Origin: Ancylobacter pratisalsi
Lineage (GTDB): Bacteria > Pseudomonadota > Alphaproteobacteria > Rhizobiales > Xanthobacteraceae
Assembly: GCF_010669125.1 (NCBI RefSeq)
Contig: NZ_CP048630.1
Location: forward strand, 3,778,001-3,842,000
Reading direction: 5' to 3'
Length of the DNA: 64,000 nt
The notes under the pieces were generated by a model. The model was not told the DNA's origin. It ran no database searches and saw only the letters and a program-made list of their open reading frames with translations. Positions 17,679 to 26,489 of this stretch are shown piece after piece. Position 1 is the stretch's first letter; every line of letters starts with the position of its first letter. The position numbers and the translations under genes are program-made.

Positions 17679-18811
17679 ACGGCGCCAGCAACAAGGGCCT
17701 CGTGGCCCGTGGCATCGCCAAGAGCTTCGCGCACAAGGTGCTGCACGAGGTCGGCATAGAGGTCGCTCCCGGCGAATTGCTCGCCATCACAGGCCCCTCG
17801 GGGGCAGGCAAGACAACATTGGCGCGCATCCTCGCCGGGCTTGAGCGTCCGGACGCGGGCAGCGTCTCGCTGGGCGGGCGGGACCTCGCCGGCGTGCCGC
17901 CGGGGCAGCGGCGCGTGGCGCTGATGTTCGAATCCTACGCGCTTTATCCCCACCTCACCGTGCGCGGCAACGCGCTTTCGCCGCTTCAGGCGCCGGGTGG
18001 CCGGCTCGATCCGGTCGCCGCGAACCTCCGGGTCGACGAGGTGCTGGAACTGCTGGAGATCAAGCATCTCGGCGAGCGGCTTCCCGGCGCGCTGTCGGGC
18101 GGGCAGAAGCAGCGCGTGGCGCTGGCGCGCCTGCTGGTACAGGCGCCCGACCTTTATATGCTCGACGAGCCGATCTCCCATCTCGACGCCAAGCTTCGCC
18201 ACAAGCTGCGCGGCGAGATCCGCCGCCGCCTGTCGGCGCAGAGCGCCCCCACCATCTGGCTCACGCCGGACGGCATGGAAGCACTTTCGGTCGGCGACCG
18301 GGTGGTGGTTCTGGATCAGGGGCGTGTCGAGCAGGTCGGGACGCCCGAGGAAATCTGGCTGAAGCCCGCCAGCGCCCGCGTCGCCAAGCTCCTCGGCGAT
18401 CCGCCGATGAATCTCATCGACGGCAGCCTGCTGCGCGAGGGCGACACGCTTTATTTCACCCGGCGCGCCATGCGCCTCGCCCTTCCGCCGGCTCTCGCCG
18501 CTGCAGCTCTTGGCGCGACGAGCGACGCGCTCATCCTCGGCGTGCGCCCGGAAGTCATCGCCTTCACCGCAACGGACGCGCCGGGAGCGGTGAGCGCGGA
18601 GATCTATTCAAACGAGCCTTTCGGCAAGCACGTCATCGTCACGCTCGATCTGGGCGCCCTGCTGGTCAAGGCCAAGACCTCCATGGCTACGGCGTCGGCG
18701 CTGGGCGAGGGCGAAGACGAGGGTATCGGCCGAGAGATCGGTATCACCATTCCGGGAGAGGGGCTGGTCCTTTTCGACGGAGCAACGGGCCGGGCGCTGT
18801 CCGGCAACTGA
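17675..18811 (+). CDS. CUT1-type ABC importer ATPase 2 (switch His lost)
   Basis: A 378-residue partner ATPase. Walker A GPSGAGKTT (40-48), signature LSGGQKQR and Walker B LYMLDEP with Glu165 are intact. The switch-loop histidine is replaced by Pro198 (WLTPDGMEAL) and the Q-loop position is Glu86 (FESYALYP). A C-terminal OB-like domain is present. The defects complement those of ATPase 1, predicting one competent and one degenerate ATP site. Rhizobial glycerol importers (GlpS/GlpT) also use two distinct ATPases, but I do not assign glycerol as substrate. Confidence 0.88.
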   Translation: MNGASNKGLVARGIAKSFAHKVLHEVGIEVAPGELLAITGPSGAGKTTLARILAGLERPDAGSVSLGGRDLAGVPPGQRRVALMFESYALYPHLTVRGNALSPLQAPGGRLDPVAANLRVDEVLELLEIKHLGERLPGALSGGQKQRVALARLLVQAPDLYMLDEPISHLDAKLRHKLRGEIRRRLSAQSAPTIWLTPDGMEALSVGDRVVVLDQGRVEQVGTPEEIWLKPASARVAKLLGDPPMNLIDGSLLREGDTLYFTRRAMRLALPPALAAAALGATSDALILGVRPEVIAFTATDAPGAVSAEIYSNEPFGKHVIVTLDLGALLVKAKTSMATASALGEGEDEGIGREIGITIPGEGLVLFDGATGRALSGN

Positions 18812-18850
18812 CGGGCGCATGCTGCGGGCAAATAACAGAGGGAAAGAGCG

Positions 18851-20272
18851 ATGAAGCGTAGATTCTGGTGTTTCGCCGCCGCCTTGGCGGCAACTACGGC
18901 ACTCACGGCGCCGATGTTCGCCACTCCTGCCACGGCGCAGGATACGAGCTTCTATGCGACGGCGGCGGTGCCCTACAAGGGCACGACCATCCGCGTGCTC
19001 GACGAGATCACGCCGCTGCAGGAGACGCTCTCCAAGATCGTGCCGGAGTTCGAGAAGGAAACCGGCATCAAGGTGGAGTGGGAGCTGCTGAACCACTTCG
19101 AGGTCATCAACAAGGGCCAGGCCGACATGCTGTCGGGTCGTGGCCACTATGACGCGATCATGCTGCACGGCGCCCAGCTCGGCCCGATGCTGTCCGCCGA
19201 AGCGATCATGCCGCTCGACAAGTTCGTGGCCGATCCGAAGCTGAGCGATCCCGGCCTCAACGCCGCGGACTTCATCGCCACGCCCTACAAGACCACCGCC
19301 TTCTTCGATGGCAAGCAGTACGGCTTCATCAACTGGAACTACAACCACGTCTACTGGGCCCGCGAAGACCTTCTGAGCAACCCGGAAGAGATGAAGGCGT
19401 TCAAGGCCAAGTATGGCTACGATCTCGGCCCGGCCAAGACGATCGAGCAGATGCGCGACATCGCCGAGTTCTTCACCCGCAAGAAGGGTGAGAAGCTGGC
19501 CGGCAAGCCGCTCGAAAGCGATTTCTACGGGATCGTGCTCGAAGGCATCAAGGGTGGTTCGACCTTCTCGAACCTCTGGGTGAACTTCATCGAGAACTAC
19601 GGCGGCGAACTGATCGACGACAAGGGCATGCCGGCCTTCGACAGCCCCGAGACCGTGGCCGCGCTCAAGATGTGGCGTGAACTGTGGACCTTCGCCCCGC
19701 CCGGCATCGCCGAGTACTCGCTGGTCGACGTGCCCACCGTCATGGGCAACGGCATTGCCGCCCAGTCCCTCGCCTGGTCGGACTTCGTTCTCGGCATCGA
19801 CAAGCCGGGCGTGTCGCCTTACGCGGGCAAATTCATCTACGCCCCGATCCCGGCCAAGGCCGGCAATGAGGCGCATCGCCACGCCGACGCCGAGCCGTCG
19901 GTGACCGTGATCAACGCGGCCAGCGAGCATCCCGAAGCGACCTTCCTGTTCCTGGAGTGGCTCGCCTCGAAGAAGCAGCAGGACAAGCTGATCGAGATGG
20001 GTCAGGGCGGCGTTCCGATCCGCGAGAGCTCCTGGGCACTTCCCGCGATCAAGGACAGCAGCAACCCGACGCTGTTCGCTGCGATGAAGTCGTCGCTCGA
20101 CGTCGCGACGGCCCGTCCGAAGATGGAGAAGTATCCGGAGATCATCGACGCCATGAGCGGCATCGCTCAGGAGGTCGGTCTCGGCCAGATGACGCCCGAA
20201 GAGGGCGCCAAGGCCGGTCAGGCCGCGCTCGAAAAGCTCTGCGGCGGCAAGTCCTGCACGCTCGCCGAGTGA
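18851..20272 (+). CDS. ABC transporter sugar-type substrate-binding protein
   Basis: A 473-residue periplasmic binding protein with a signal peptide ending near ATPATAQDT. The mature start has the fold's first strand TTIRVLDEITPL, followed by LQETLSKIVPEFEKETGIKVEWELLNH, typical of the extracellular solute-binding family 1 of CUT1 importers. A cysteine pair (CGGKSC) lies close to the C-terminus. It sits between the ATPases and permeases. A stable hairpin follows it. The ligand is unknown. Confidence 0.88.
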   Translation: MKRRFWCFAAALAATTALTAPMFATPATAQDTSFYATAAVPYKGTTIRVLDEITPLQETLSKIVPEFEKETGIKVEWELLNHFEVINKGQADMLSGRGHYDAIMLHGAQLGPMLSAEAIMPLDKFVADPKLSDPGLNAADFIATPYKTTAFFDGKQYGFINWNYNHVYWAREDLLSNPEEMKAFKAKYGYDLGPAKTIEQMRDIAEFFTRKKGEKLAGKPLESDFYGIVLEGIKGGSTFSNLWVNFIENYGGELIDDKGMPAFDSPETVAALKMWRELWTFAPPGIAEYSLVDVPTVMGNGIAAQSLAWSDFVLGIDKPGVSPYAGKFIYAPIPAKAGNEAHRHADAEPSVTVINAASEHPEATFLFLEWLASKKQQDKLIEMGQGGVPIRESSWALPAIKDSSNPTLFAAMKSSLDVATARPKMEKYPEIIDAMSGIAQEVGLGQMTPEEGAKAGQAALEKLCGGKSCTLAE

Positions 20273-20284
20273 TGTCCGGCACCT

Positions 20285-20306
20285 GACGGGGCGTTCGCGC
20301 CCCGTC
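20285..20306 (+). other. Stable hairpin after the binding-protein gene
   Basis: GACGGGGCG-TTCG-CGCCCCGTC is a perfect 9-bp stem with a TTCG loop, 12 bases after the binding-protein stop and before the permease genes. No T-run follows. Such structures often protect the upstream message end and raise binding protein over permease levels; that role is inferred. Confidence 0.55.
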
Positions 20307-20374
20307 CACATCATATCCGCCGGCCGGTTTCCCATCGGCTGGCGGCCCTCTCGAACCGTCACGGAGAGACACCA

Positions 20375-21298
20375 ATGTCGGCGACGACGGAGGCGGCCCC
20401 CGCACATGCGCCCAAGGCGTCTGCGCTACGCGAGAGCGCCTGGTATCCCTATATCCTGATCGCTCCGTCGATGATCACGCTGGTGGTCGTCTCGCTGGTG
20501 CCGTTCATCTACGCCATCTATCTGAGCTTCCATCAGGCGAAGTTCGGCCGGGTGCGTGACTTCATCTGGTTCGACAATTACGCGACCCTCTTGTCCGACG
20601 AGCGGTTCTGGAACTCGATCGGGGTCGCCGCGACCTTCGTGTTCATCGCCGTACCGATCGAGTTCATGCTCGGCCTGGTCGGGGCGCTGGTGCTGAACCA
20701 GAACGTGCGCGGGCGTTCGGTGCTGGTGCCGCTTCTGTTCATGCCGACCATGATGGCGCCGATCGTCGTCGGGCTGTTGTGGAAGATCATGCTCGCCGGT
20801 TCGTGGGGGTTCTTCTCCTACAACGTGCTCGAGCGCTTCAACATCCTGACCGACACCTCGATCTTCGCTTCGCCCGACCTCGCGCTCTACGCGCTGATCT
20901 TCGTCGATATCTGGCAGTGGACGCCGTTCATGATGCTGGCCTTCTTCGCCGGTCTTCAGGCGCTCCCGCTCGGACCCTATCGCGCGGCGGCGGTGGATGG
21001 GGCGAACCCGCTGCAGATCTTCTTCCACATCACCCTGCCGATGATGACGCCGCTTCTCGCCGTGATCGGCCTGCTGCGCTTCATCGACGCCTTCAAGGTG
21101 TTCGACACCATCTACATCCTGACCAATGGCGGGCCGGGCACGACGACCGAGACGCCCTCGATCCTCGCCAACAAGATGACCTTCGAATTCTGGAACATCG
21201 GCGAGGCGTCGGCGCTGGCCGTCCTGGTCTGGATCGCCTTTTTCGCCTTCTGCACAATTTTCTATCAGGTCGCCAAGAAGCGCCTGAACGCCTTCTGA
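20375..21298 (+). CDS. CUT1 ABC importer permease, MalF/UgpA-like
   Basis: A 307-residue inner-membrane permease with about six hydrophobic segments. The cytoplasmic EAA loop is visible as YRAAAVDGANPLQIFFHITLP, which docks on an ATPase. The start SATTEAAPAHAPKASALRES is a hydrophilic tail typical of MalF-like subunits. It lies 14 bases before the second permease in the importer operon. Confidence 0.9.
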   Translation: MSATTEAAPAHAPKASALRESAWYPYILIAPSMITLVVVSLVPFIYAIYLSFHQAKFGRVRDFIWFDNYATLLSDERFWNSIGVAATFVFIAVPIEFMLGLVGALVLNQNVRGRSVLVPLLFMPTMMAPIVVGLLWKIMLAGSWGFFSYNVLERFNILTDTSIFASPDLALYALIFVDIWQWTPFMMLAFFAGLQALPLGPYRAAAVDGANPLQIFFHITLPMMTPLLAVIGLLRFIDAFKVFDTIYILTNGGPGTTTETPSILANKMTFEFWNIGEASALAVLVWIAFFAFCTIFYQVAKKRLNAF

Positions 21299-21311
21299 GG
21301 GGAGGATAACC

Positions 21312-22148
21312 ATGGCCGAAGCTGTGAGCCGTCCCGAAGGGTCGCGCGGCCTGTTCTGGACCTCGATCGTCGTGGTCTACGCCGCCATCGTGCTGTTCCC
21401 CATCTTCTGGATGGCGACCATGATGGTGAAACCCAACGACGCCATGTTCGCGCGCCCGACGCAGTGGCTGTTCGTGCCCACGCTCGATCACTTCAGCTAT
21501 GTGATCGAACAGGGTTTCCACTGGAGCCTGCTGACCTCGTTCGTGCTGTGCTCGATCTCCACCCTGCTGGTGGTGATCATCGGCACGCCGGCGGCCTATG
21601 CCTTCGCGCGCTTCGAGATGAAGGGGAAGGACGATCTGTTCCTGTTCATCCTCGGCTCGCGCATGGCGCCGCCGGTCTGTCTGGTGATCCCGTTCTACCT
21701 CATCTATTCCAAGGTCGGCCTGCTCGACAGCTTCCTCGGCCTGACGCTGGCCTACATGACCTTCAACCTCTCCTTCTATGTGTGGGTGCTGCGCTCCTTC
21801 TGCCGCGACCTGCCGGTGGAACTGGAGGAGGCCGCCGCGCTTGAGGGCTGGTCGAAGGTTCAGGTGTTCCGCCGTGTGGTGTTCCCGCTGCTGCGCAATG
21901 GCATCGTGGCGACCAGCGTGTTGTGCTTCATCTTCGCGTGGAACGAATTCCTGTTCGCCTTCATGCTCGGCGGCAATTCGGTGACGACGCTGCCGGTCTC
22001 GATCCCCAAGCTCATCACCAGCCAGGGCGTGCGCTGGGGCGAGATGGCGGTGGTCGGCATGACCGCGCTGGTGCCGGTGCTGATTGTCGTCTTCATCCTG
22101 CAACGCCATATCGTGCGCGGGCTCACGCTCGGCGCGGTCAAGGGCTGA
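21312..22148 (+). CDS. CUT1 ABC importer permease, MalG/UgpE-like
   Basis: A 278-residue permease with about six membrane spans and the EAA loop EEAAALEGWSKVQVFRRVV. The early segment PIFWMATMMVKPNDAMF and the end TLPVSIPKLITSQGVRWGE-type region are usual for MalG-like proteins. It pairs with the preceding permease and with the two ATPases. The acetamidase-like gene starts nine bases after its stop, so transport and catabolism appear to be co-transcribed. Confidence 0.9.
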   Translation: MAEAVSRPEGSRGLFWTSIVVVYAAIVLFPIFWMATMMVKPNDAMFARPTQWLFVPTLDHFSYVIEQGFHWSLLTSFVLCSISTLLVVIIGTPAAYAFARFEMKGKDDLFLFILGSRMAPPVCLVIPFYLIYSKVGLLDSFLGLTLAYMTFNLSFYVWVLRSFCRDLPVELEEAAALEGWSKVQVFRRVVFPLLRNGIVATSVLCFIFAWNEFLFAFMLGGNSVTTLPVSIPKLITSQGVRWGEMAVVGMTALVPVLIVVFILQRHIVRGLTLGAVKG

Positions 22149-22157
22149 GGGCGCGTG

Positions 22158-23105
22158 ATGAGCGAGCATTACCTGCCGGCCGAACCGGGCACCGTGAACT
22201 GGGGCCAGTGGGACGCGAGCCTCAAGCCCGCGCTCACCATCCGCTCCGGCGACACCGTCGTCATCGACACGCTGTCGGGCGAGCCGGAGGACATACCCGA
22301 CCCCGCACTCGGCTTCACCCTCGTGCCGGGCCAGCAGGAGGTGTTTGACGCCACCTTCCGCGGACCCGGACCGCATCTGCTCACCGGCCCGATCTTCGTC
22401 GAGGGCGCGGAGCCGGGCGATGTGCTGGAGGTGCGGCTGAAGGCCATCTCGTTCCGCGCCGATTGGGGCTGGAACATCCAGATGCCTTTTCTCGGCACGC
22501 TTCCCGAGGACTTCCCGAACCTGCGGCGCATCCATATCGGCGTGGATGGCGCACGCGGCGTGGCGAGGATGCCCTGGGGGCAGGAACTGCCGCTCGACCC
22601 GTTCTTCGGCAATTTCGGCGTGGCACCGGCACCCGAATGGGGCCGGCTCTCCTCCACCGAGCCGCGTGTCTTCGGCGGCAACATGGACAACAAGGAACTG
22701 GGTGTCGGCACCACGACCTATTTCCCGGTCTTCGCGCCCGGCGCGCTGTTCTCGGTCGGTGACGGACACGGGCGGCAGGGCGACGGCGAGGTCTGCCTCA
22801 CCGCCATCGAGACGGCGCTCACCGGGACGTTCGAGTTTCACCTGCGCAAGGACATGACACTCACCACGCCGCGCGCCGAAAAGCCCGATGCGTGGATCAC
22901 CATGGGCTTCGATCCCGACCTCGACGATGCCGCCAAGCTGGCGCTGCGCGACATGATCGTGCTGGTTCGCGAACAGTCGGGCCTCTCGGCGCAGGATGCC
23001 TACACGCTGTGCTCGCTGTGTGCGGATCTGCGCGTGACCCAGACCGTCGACGGCAACAAGGGCATACATTGCGTGCTGCCGAAACAGTTCCTTCCCTTGC
23101 GCTGA
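22158..23105 (+). CDS. Acetamidase/formamidase family protein
   Basis: A 315-residue member of the FmdA/AmdA family, which hydrolyses short amides to acid and ammonia. Family features are a beta-rich fold, GPHLLTGPIFVEGAEPGDVLEV, the segment FGGNMDNKELGVGTTTYFPVF (a GGNMD motif is typical), GDGHGRQGDGEV with likely metal-binding residues, and SLCADLRVTQTVDGNKG near the end. The importer permease precedes it and a luciferase-like monooxygenase follows after 12 bases. An amide intermediate in the pathway is inferred; the true substrate could be larger. Confidence 0.85.
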   Translation: MSEHYLPAEPGTVNWGQWDASLKPALTIRSGDTVVIDTLSGEPEDIPDPALGFTLVPGQQEVFDATFRGPGPHLLTGPIFVEGAEPGDVLEVRLKAISFRADWGWNIQMPFLGTLPEDFPNLRRIHIGVDGARGVARMPWGQELPLDPFFGNFGVAPAPEWGRLSSTEPRVFGGNMDNKELGVGTTTYFPVFAPGALFSVGDGHGRQGDGEVCLTAIETALTGTFEFHLRKDMTLTTPRAEKPDAWITMGFDPDLDDAAKLALRDMIVLVREQSGLSAQDAYTLCSLCADLRVTQTVDGNKGIHCVLPKQFLPLR

Positions 23106-23117
23106 AAGGCCTCTGCC

Positions 23118-24287
23118 ATGAGCAAGACCCGTTTCGGCATCTTCATGCCGCCATGGAACTCGCCGCCGACGCAGAACATCACGACCTCGCTGCAGCGAAA
23201 TCTGGAGACCATCCAGTGGGTCGACGCGCTTGGCTATGACGAGGCCTGGGTGGGCGAGCATCACTCGGCGGGCAGCGAGATCATCGCCGACCCGATGGTG
23301 TTCCTCGCCTATGTCGCGGCGCAGACCCGCTCCATCAAGCTCGGCACCGGCATCGTGCCGCTGCCCTACCACAATCCCTACCACGTCGCGGATCGGATGA
23401 TCCTGCTGGATCACCTGATGCGCGGTCGCTTCATGGCGGGCTTCGGCCCCGGCGGCCTGCCCAGCGATGCGGCGATGTTCGGGCTGGAGCCGGCAGCGCT
23501 GCGCCCCGCGCTCGACCATGATCTCGGCGTGCTGATGAAGCTGCTCACCACCACCGAGCCGGTGAGCGCCAAGACCGACCGCTACGAGCTGGTCAACGCC
23601 TTCTGCCAGGTCGCGCCCTACACCGACCCGGTGTTCGACGTCTGCGTCGCCGCGACCCGCTCGGAGGCCGGCCCGCGCATCGCCGGCAAGCACGGCCTCG
23701 GTCTGCTCTCCACCGGCGTCATCTCGCCCAAGGTGGGTAGCCCCGCACCCCCGCTGCACTGGGACGCCTACGCCGAGGAAGCGCTCAAGGCCGGCCACAC
23801 GCCGGACCCCAGCCGCTGGCGCCTTGTGGTCAACGTGCATGTCGCCGAGACCCGCGAGCAGGCGATCGAGGACATGCGCCACGGCTTCGATGCCTTCTGC
23901 GAATACACCCAGAAGACCATCGCCATGCCTTCCATCACCGCGGTGGGGGAGACTTTCGAGGAGCGCATCGCCTGGATGAACGAGACCGGCATCGGCGTCA
24001 TCGGCACGCCGGACGATGCGGTGGCGTTTCTCCAGCGGCTCGCCGACCGCGCGGGCGAATTTGGCTGCTTCCTTATGCTGGCGCATGATTGGGCCAACAG
24101 GGAAGCCACCATGCGGCACTACGAGCTGTTCGCCCGCCATGTCGTCCCGCATTTCCAGCCGACGCGGGCGCGTCTGCTCGCCGCCGAGCGCCACGCCCGC
24201 GAACGCCACACCACCGATCTCGCCAAGCATACGGTGGCGATCAACGCCTGGCTGCCGCCCGAGCAGCAGCTTCCGCCGCAGAACTGA
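23118..24287 (+). CDS. Luciferase-like monooxygenase, limonene 1,2-monooxygenase (LimB) type
   Basis: A 389-residue TIM-barrel flavin- or deazaflavin-dependent oxidoreductase. It matches my memory of Rhodococcus LimB: an opening TRFGIFMPPW, YDEAWVGEHHSAGSEIIADP, LGTGIVPLPYHNPYHVADRM, LLDHLMRGRFMAGFGPG and AHDWANREATMRHYELFA. LimB uses FAD and NADH; because the F420 operon is adjacent and this superfamily also holds F420 enzymes, the cofactor is open. It lies between the amidase-like and dehydrogenase genes of the same operon and probably oxidises the imported compound. Confidence 0.85.
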   Translation: MSKTRFGIFMPPWNSPPTQNITTSLQRNLETIQWVDALGYDEAWVGEHHSAGSEIIADPMVFLAYVAAQTRSIKLGTGIVPLPYHNPYHVADRMILLDHLMRGRFMAGFGPGGLPSDAAMFGLEPAALRPALDHDLGVLMKLLTTTEPVSAKTDRYELVNAFCQVAPYTDPVFDVCVAATRSEAGPRIAGKHGLGLLSTGVISPKVGSPAPPLHWDAYAEEALKAGHTPDPSRWRLVVNVHVAETREQAIEDMRHGFDAFCEYTQKTIAMPSITAVGETFEERIAWMNETGIGVIGTPDDAVAFLQRLADRAGEFGCFLMLAHDWANREATMRHYELFARHVVPHFQPTRARLLAAERHARERHTTDLAKHTVAINAWLPPEQQLPPQN

Positions 24288-24302
24288 GTACCGGAGCGAC
24301 CG

Positions 24303-24800
24303 ATGTCCGCCATCACGGCCCACAAGGATCCCAAGCTTCCGCCCGCGGTCCAGCTCCCGGAGGGGCCGGACTGGGTGAATTCCCTCACGCTGTTCGATGC
24401 CCATGTCGCCGAGACGCTGGTCGCGGTGGTGCGCACGCTCTATCCCCATGAAGGGCTGCCAGAGCGGGTCTACCGCCGCACCGTGTTCCAGTTCGACACC
24501 ATGGCGGCGAAGGCGCCGGGCGCGGCGCAGACCTTCGCCGAGCTGATCGACCTTCTGGACGGGGCGACCTCGCTGCCATTCATCGAGCTGACCGAAAGCT
24601 ACCGGGTGCGGGCACTGAAGGGCATCGAGGAGAGCACGGCCTTCCGGCTGGTGCAGCGCTCGGCCGTGCGCTTCCTCTATGACGACATCGAGGTGTGGCA
24701 GGCCTTCGGCTATGAGGGCGCCTCGGTCCAGCTCGGCGGTTACGTCAATCGCGGCTTCAACGATCTCGACTGGCTGCCCGATCCGCCGCCCGGCGTCTGA
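24303..24800 (+). CDS. Gluconate 2-dehydrogenase subunit 3-like protein
   Basis: A 165-residue small subunit usually paired with a GMC flavoprotein. The C-terminal half has the family pattern: a hydrophobic segment, then VRFLYDDIEVWQAFGYEG followed by LGGYVNRGFNDLDWLPDPP. The N-terminal part TLVAVVRTLYPHEGLPERVY is the helical start of the family. No twin-arginine signal is seen, unlike many periplasmic homologues, so this pair may work in the cytoplasm. The GMC partner starts 39 bases downstream. Confidence 0.82.
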   Translation: MSAITAHKDPKLPPAVQLPEGPDWVNSLTLFDAHVAETLVAVVRTLYPHEGLPERVYRRTVFQFDTMAAKAPGAAQTFAELIDLLDGATSLPFIELTESYRVRALKGIEESTAFRLVQRSAVRFLYDDIEVWQAFGYEGASVQLGGYVNRGFNDLDWLPDPPPGV

Positions 24801-24839
24801 TCGAGCAAAGCCAGCCTACCGAATGCGGAGCGACCACTC

Positions 24840-26402
24840 ATGACGTCCTATCAACTCGACGACGACGGCGTCGTCGTCATCATCGGTTCCGGCGCGGGCG
24901 GGGGAACGCTCGCCAACGAACTGGCCCAGCGCGGCATCGAAGTGGTGCTGCTGGAGGCGGGCAAGCACCTGACCGCTGACGATTTCGTCAATGACGAGTG
25001 GGGCGGCTACGAAATGCTGTCCTGGCTCGACAAGCGCACCTCGTCGGGCACTTGGCGCGTCGCCAAGGATCACCCGCTCACCCCGAGCTGGAGCTGCCAG
25101 GTCGTCGGCGGCACCACGACCCACTGGTCGGCCTGCTGCTATCGTTTCATCGAGGACGAGCTGCGCGCCCGCACGGTCTATGGCGAGGTGCCCGGCACCA
25201 GCCTGATCGATTGGCCCATCACGCTGGCGGATCTCGATCCCTATTACGACCTCGCCGAGGCCAAGATGGGCGTGACCCGCACCAACGGGCTGCCCGGCCT
25301 GCCGGCGAACAACAATTTCAAGGTGATGTATGCCGGCGCCAAGGCGCTGGGGCTTAACGTCTCCACCGGCCGGCATGCCATCAATTCGGTGCCCTATGAC
25401 GGTCGCCCGGCGACGATCCAGGACGGCTTCACCATCACCGGCGACAAGACCGGCTCGCGCTGGTCGACGCTGAATGTGGAAATCCCGCGCGGCCTTGCCA
25501 CCGGCAAGCTGGAGCTGCGTTCGAGCGCGCGTGCGGTGCAGATCGAGCATGACGGCGCTGGCAAGGCGTCGGCGGTTGTGTATGTCGACGCCGCTGGGGT
25601 GACGCATCGCCAGAAGGCGCGCGCGGTGGTGCTGGCCGGCAACTGCGTGGAATCCTCCCGCCTGCTGCTGCATTCCAAGAGCGGGCGCTTCCCCGACGGC
25701 CTCGCCAATGGCTACGGCCATGTCGGCCGGCATTATCTGCGCCACCTTATCCAGACCGTGTGGTCGGTGTTCGACAAGCCGGTCCACATGCATCGCGGCG
25801 AGATCATGGGCGGCATGATCGATGATTTCGTGCGCCACGATCCCGCGCGCGGCTTCGCCGGCGGCTACTACATCGAGATGAACTCGATGGGCCTGCCCAC
25901 CACCGCCGCCTTCATGGATCCGGGCTGGTGGGGCCGCGACTTCGCCTCGGTGATCGAGCAATACGCCAACATGGCGGGCATCTTCATGTCTGGCGAGGAC
26001 ATGCCCCAGGCCGGCAACCGGGTGACGCTGACCGACGAGGTCGATGCCTATGGCGTGCCGGTCGCCAACATTCACTACGACGACCACCCCAATGACCTGA
26101 AGATGCGGGTGCACGGCTACAAGACGCTGACCTCGATCCACAAGGCCGCCGGGGCCAAGCGTTCGGTGGAGGCGCCGGCCTATCCCGCCAGCCACAATCT
26201 CGGCTCGAACCGCATGAGCGCCCGGCCCGAGGACGGTGTGCTCGACGGGAACGCGCGGGCGTGGGAGGTGCCGAACCTGTTCATCGCCGACGGTTCCAAC
26301 TTCGCCACCGGCGGCGCCTGCAACCCGACGCTGACCATCGTCGCGCTGGCGATCCGCCAGGCCGACTTCATCGCCGGGCAAATGAGCGCGGGCGAACTCT
26401 GA
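24840..26402 (+). CDS. GMC-family FAD dehydrogenase, gluconate 2-dehydrogenase-like
   Basis: A 520-residue flavoprotein that oxidises an alcohol or sugar-type hydroxyl. The FAD-binding GSGAGGGTLANELAQRG occurs near residue 20. GGTTTHWSACCYRF covers the flavin edge. The C-terminal catalytic part has SHNLGSNRMSARPEDGVLD with the active-site His and FATGGACNPTLTIVAL with the Asn. It pairs with the subunit-3-like protein upstream. No signal peptide is present. It is followed by a strong terminator, marking the end of the long operon begun at 16578. Confidence 0.87.
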   Translation: MTSYQLDDDGVVVIIGSGAGGGTLANELAQRGIEVVLLEAGKHLTADDFVNDEWGGYEMLSWLDKRTSSGTWRVAKDHPLTPSWSCQVVGGTTTHWSACCYRFIEDELRARTVYGEVPGTSLIDWPITLADLDPYYDLAEAKMGVTRTNGLPGLPANNNFKVMYAGAKALGLNVSTGRHAINSVPYDGRPATIQDGFTITGDKTGSRWSTLNVEIPRGLATGKLELRSSARAVQIEHDGAGKASAVVYVDAAGVTHRQKARAVVLAGNCVESSRLLLHSKSGRFPDGLANGYGHVGRHYLRHLIQTVWSVFDKPVHMHRGEIMGGMIDDFVRHDPARGFAGGYYIEMNSMGLPTTAAFMDPGWWGRDFASVIEQYANMAGIFMSGEDMPQAGNRVTLTDEVDAYGVPVANIHYDDHPNDLKMRVHGYKTLTSIHKAAGAKRSVEAPAYPASHNLGSNRMSARPEDGVLDGNARAWEVPNLFIADGSNFATGGACNPTLTIVALAIRQADFIAGQMSAGEL

Positions 26403-26451
26403 ACGTCGTCGCGACAGGCTTGCCAGTCGGTCCGAGTGCGAATACCCGATC

Positions 26452-26478
26452 GGCCCCGGTTCATGCCGGGGCCTTTCT
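26452..26478 (+). terminator. Rho-independent terminator after the GMC gene
   Basis: GGCCCCGG-TTCATG-CCGGGGCC is a perfect 8-bp stem followed by TTTCT. It lies directly before the phosphoribosyltransferase start at 26490 and probably ends most transcription of the importer operon. Confidence 0.8.
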
Positions 26479-26489
26479 CATGAGGTGCG

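Noticed and set aside
18851..22148. Assigning the ABC importer as a glycerol or glycerol-phosphate transporter
   Set aside because: Two different ATPases recall rhizobial GlpS/GlpT, but the following catabolic genes lack glycerol kinase or glycerol-phosphate dehydrogenase, so the substrate is left open.
22158..24287. Rut-type pyrimidine degradation (RutA-like monooxygenase)
   Set aside because: The monooxygenase resembles LimB more than RutA, and RutB, RutC and other partners are absent.
21093..24449. An 1118-codon open frame on the minus strand
   Set aside because: It lies opposite five well-recognised genes (permeases, amidase-like, LimB-like, subunit 3). Its product is His/Arg/Gly-rich with no domain. 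High GC gives few stop codons, so it is an antisense shadow.
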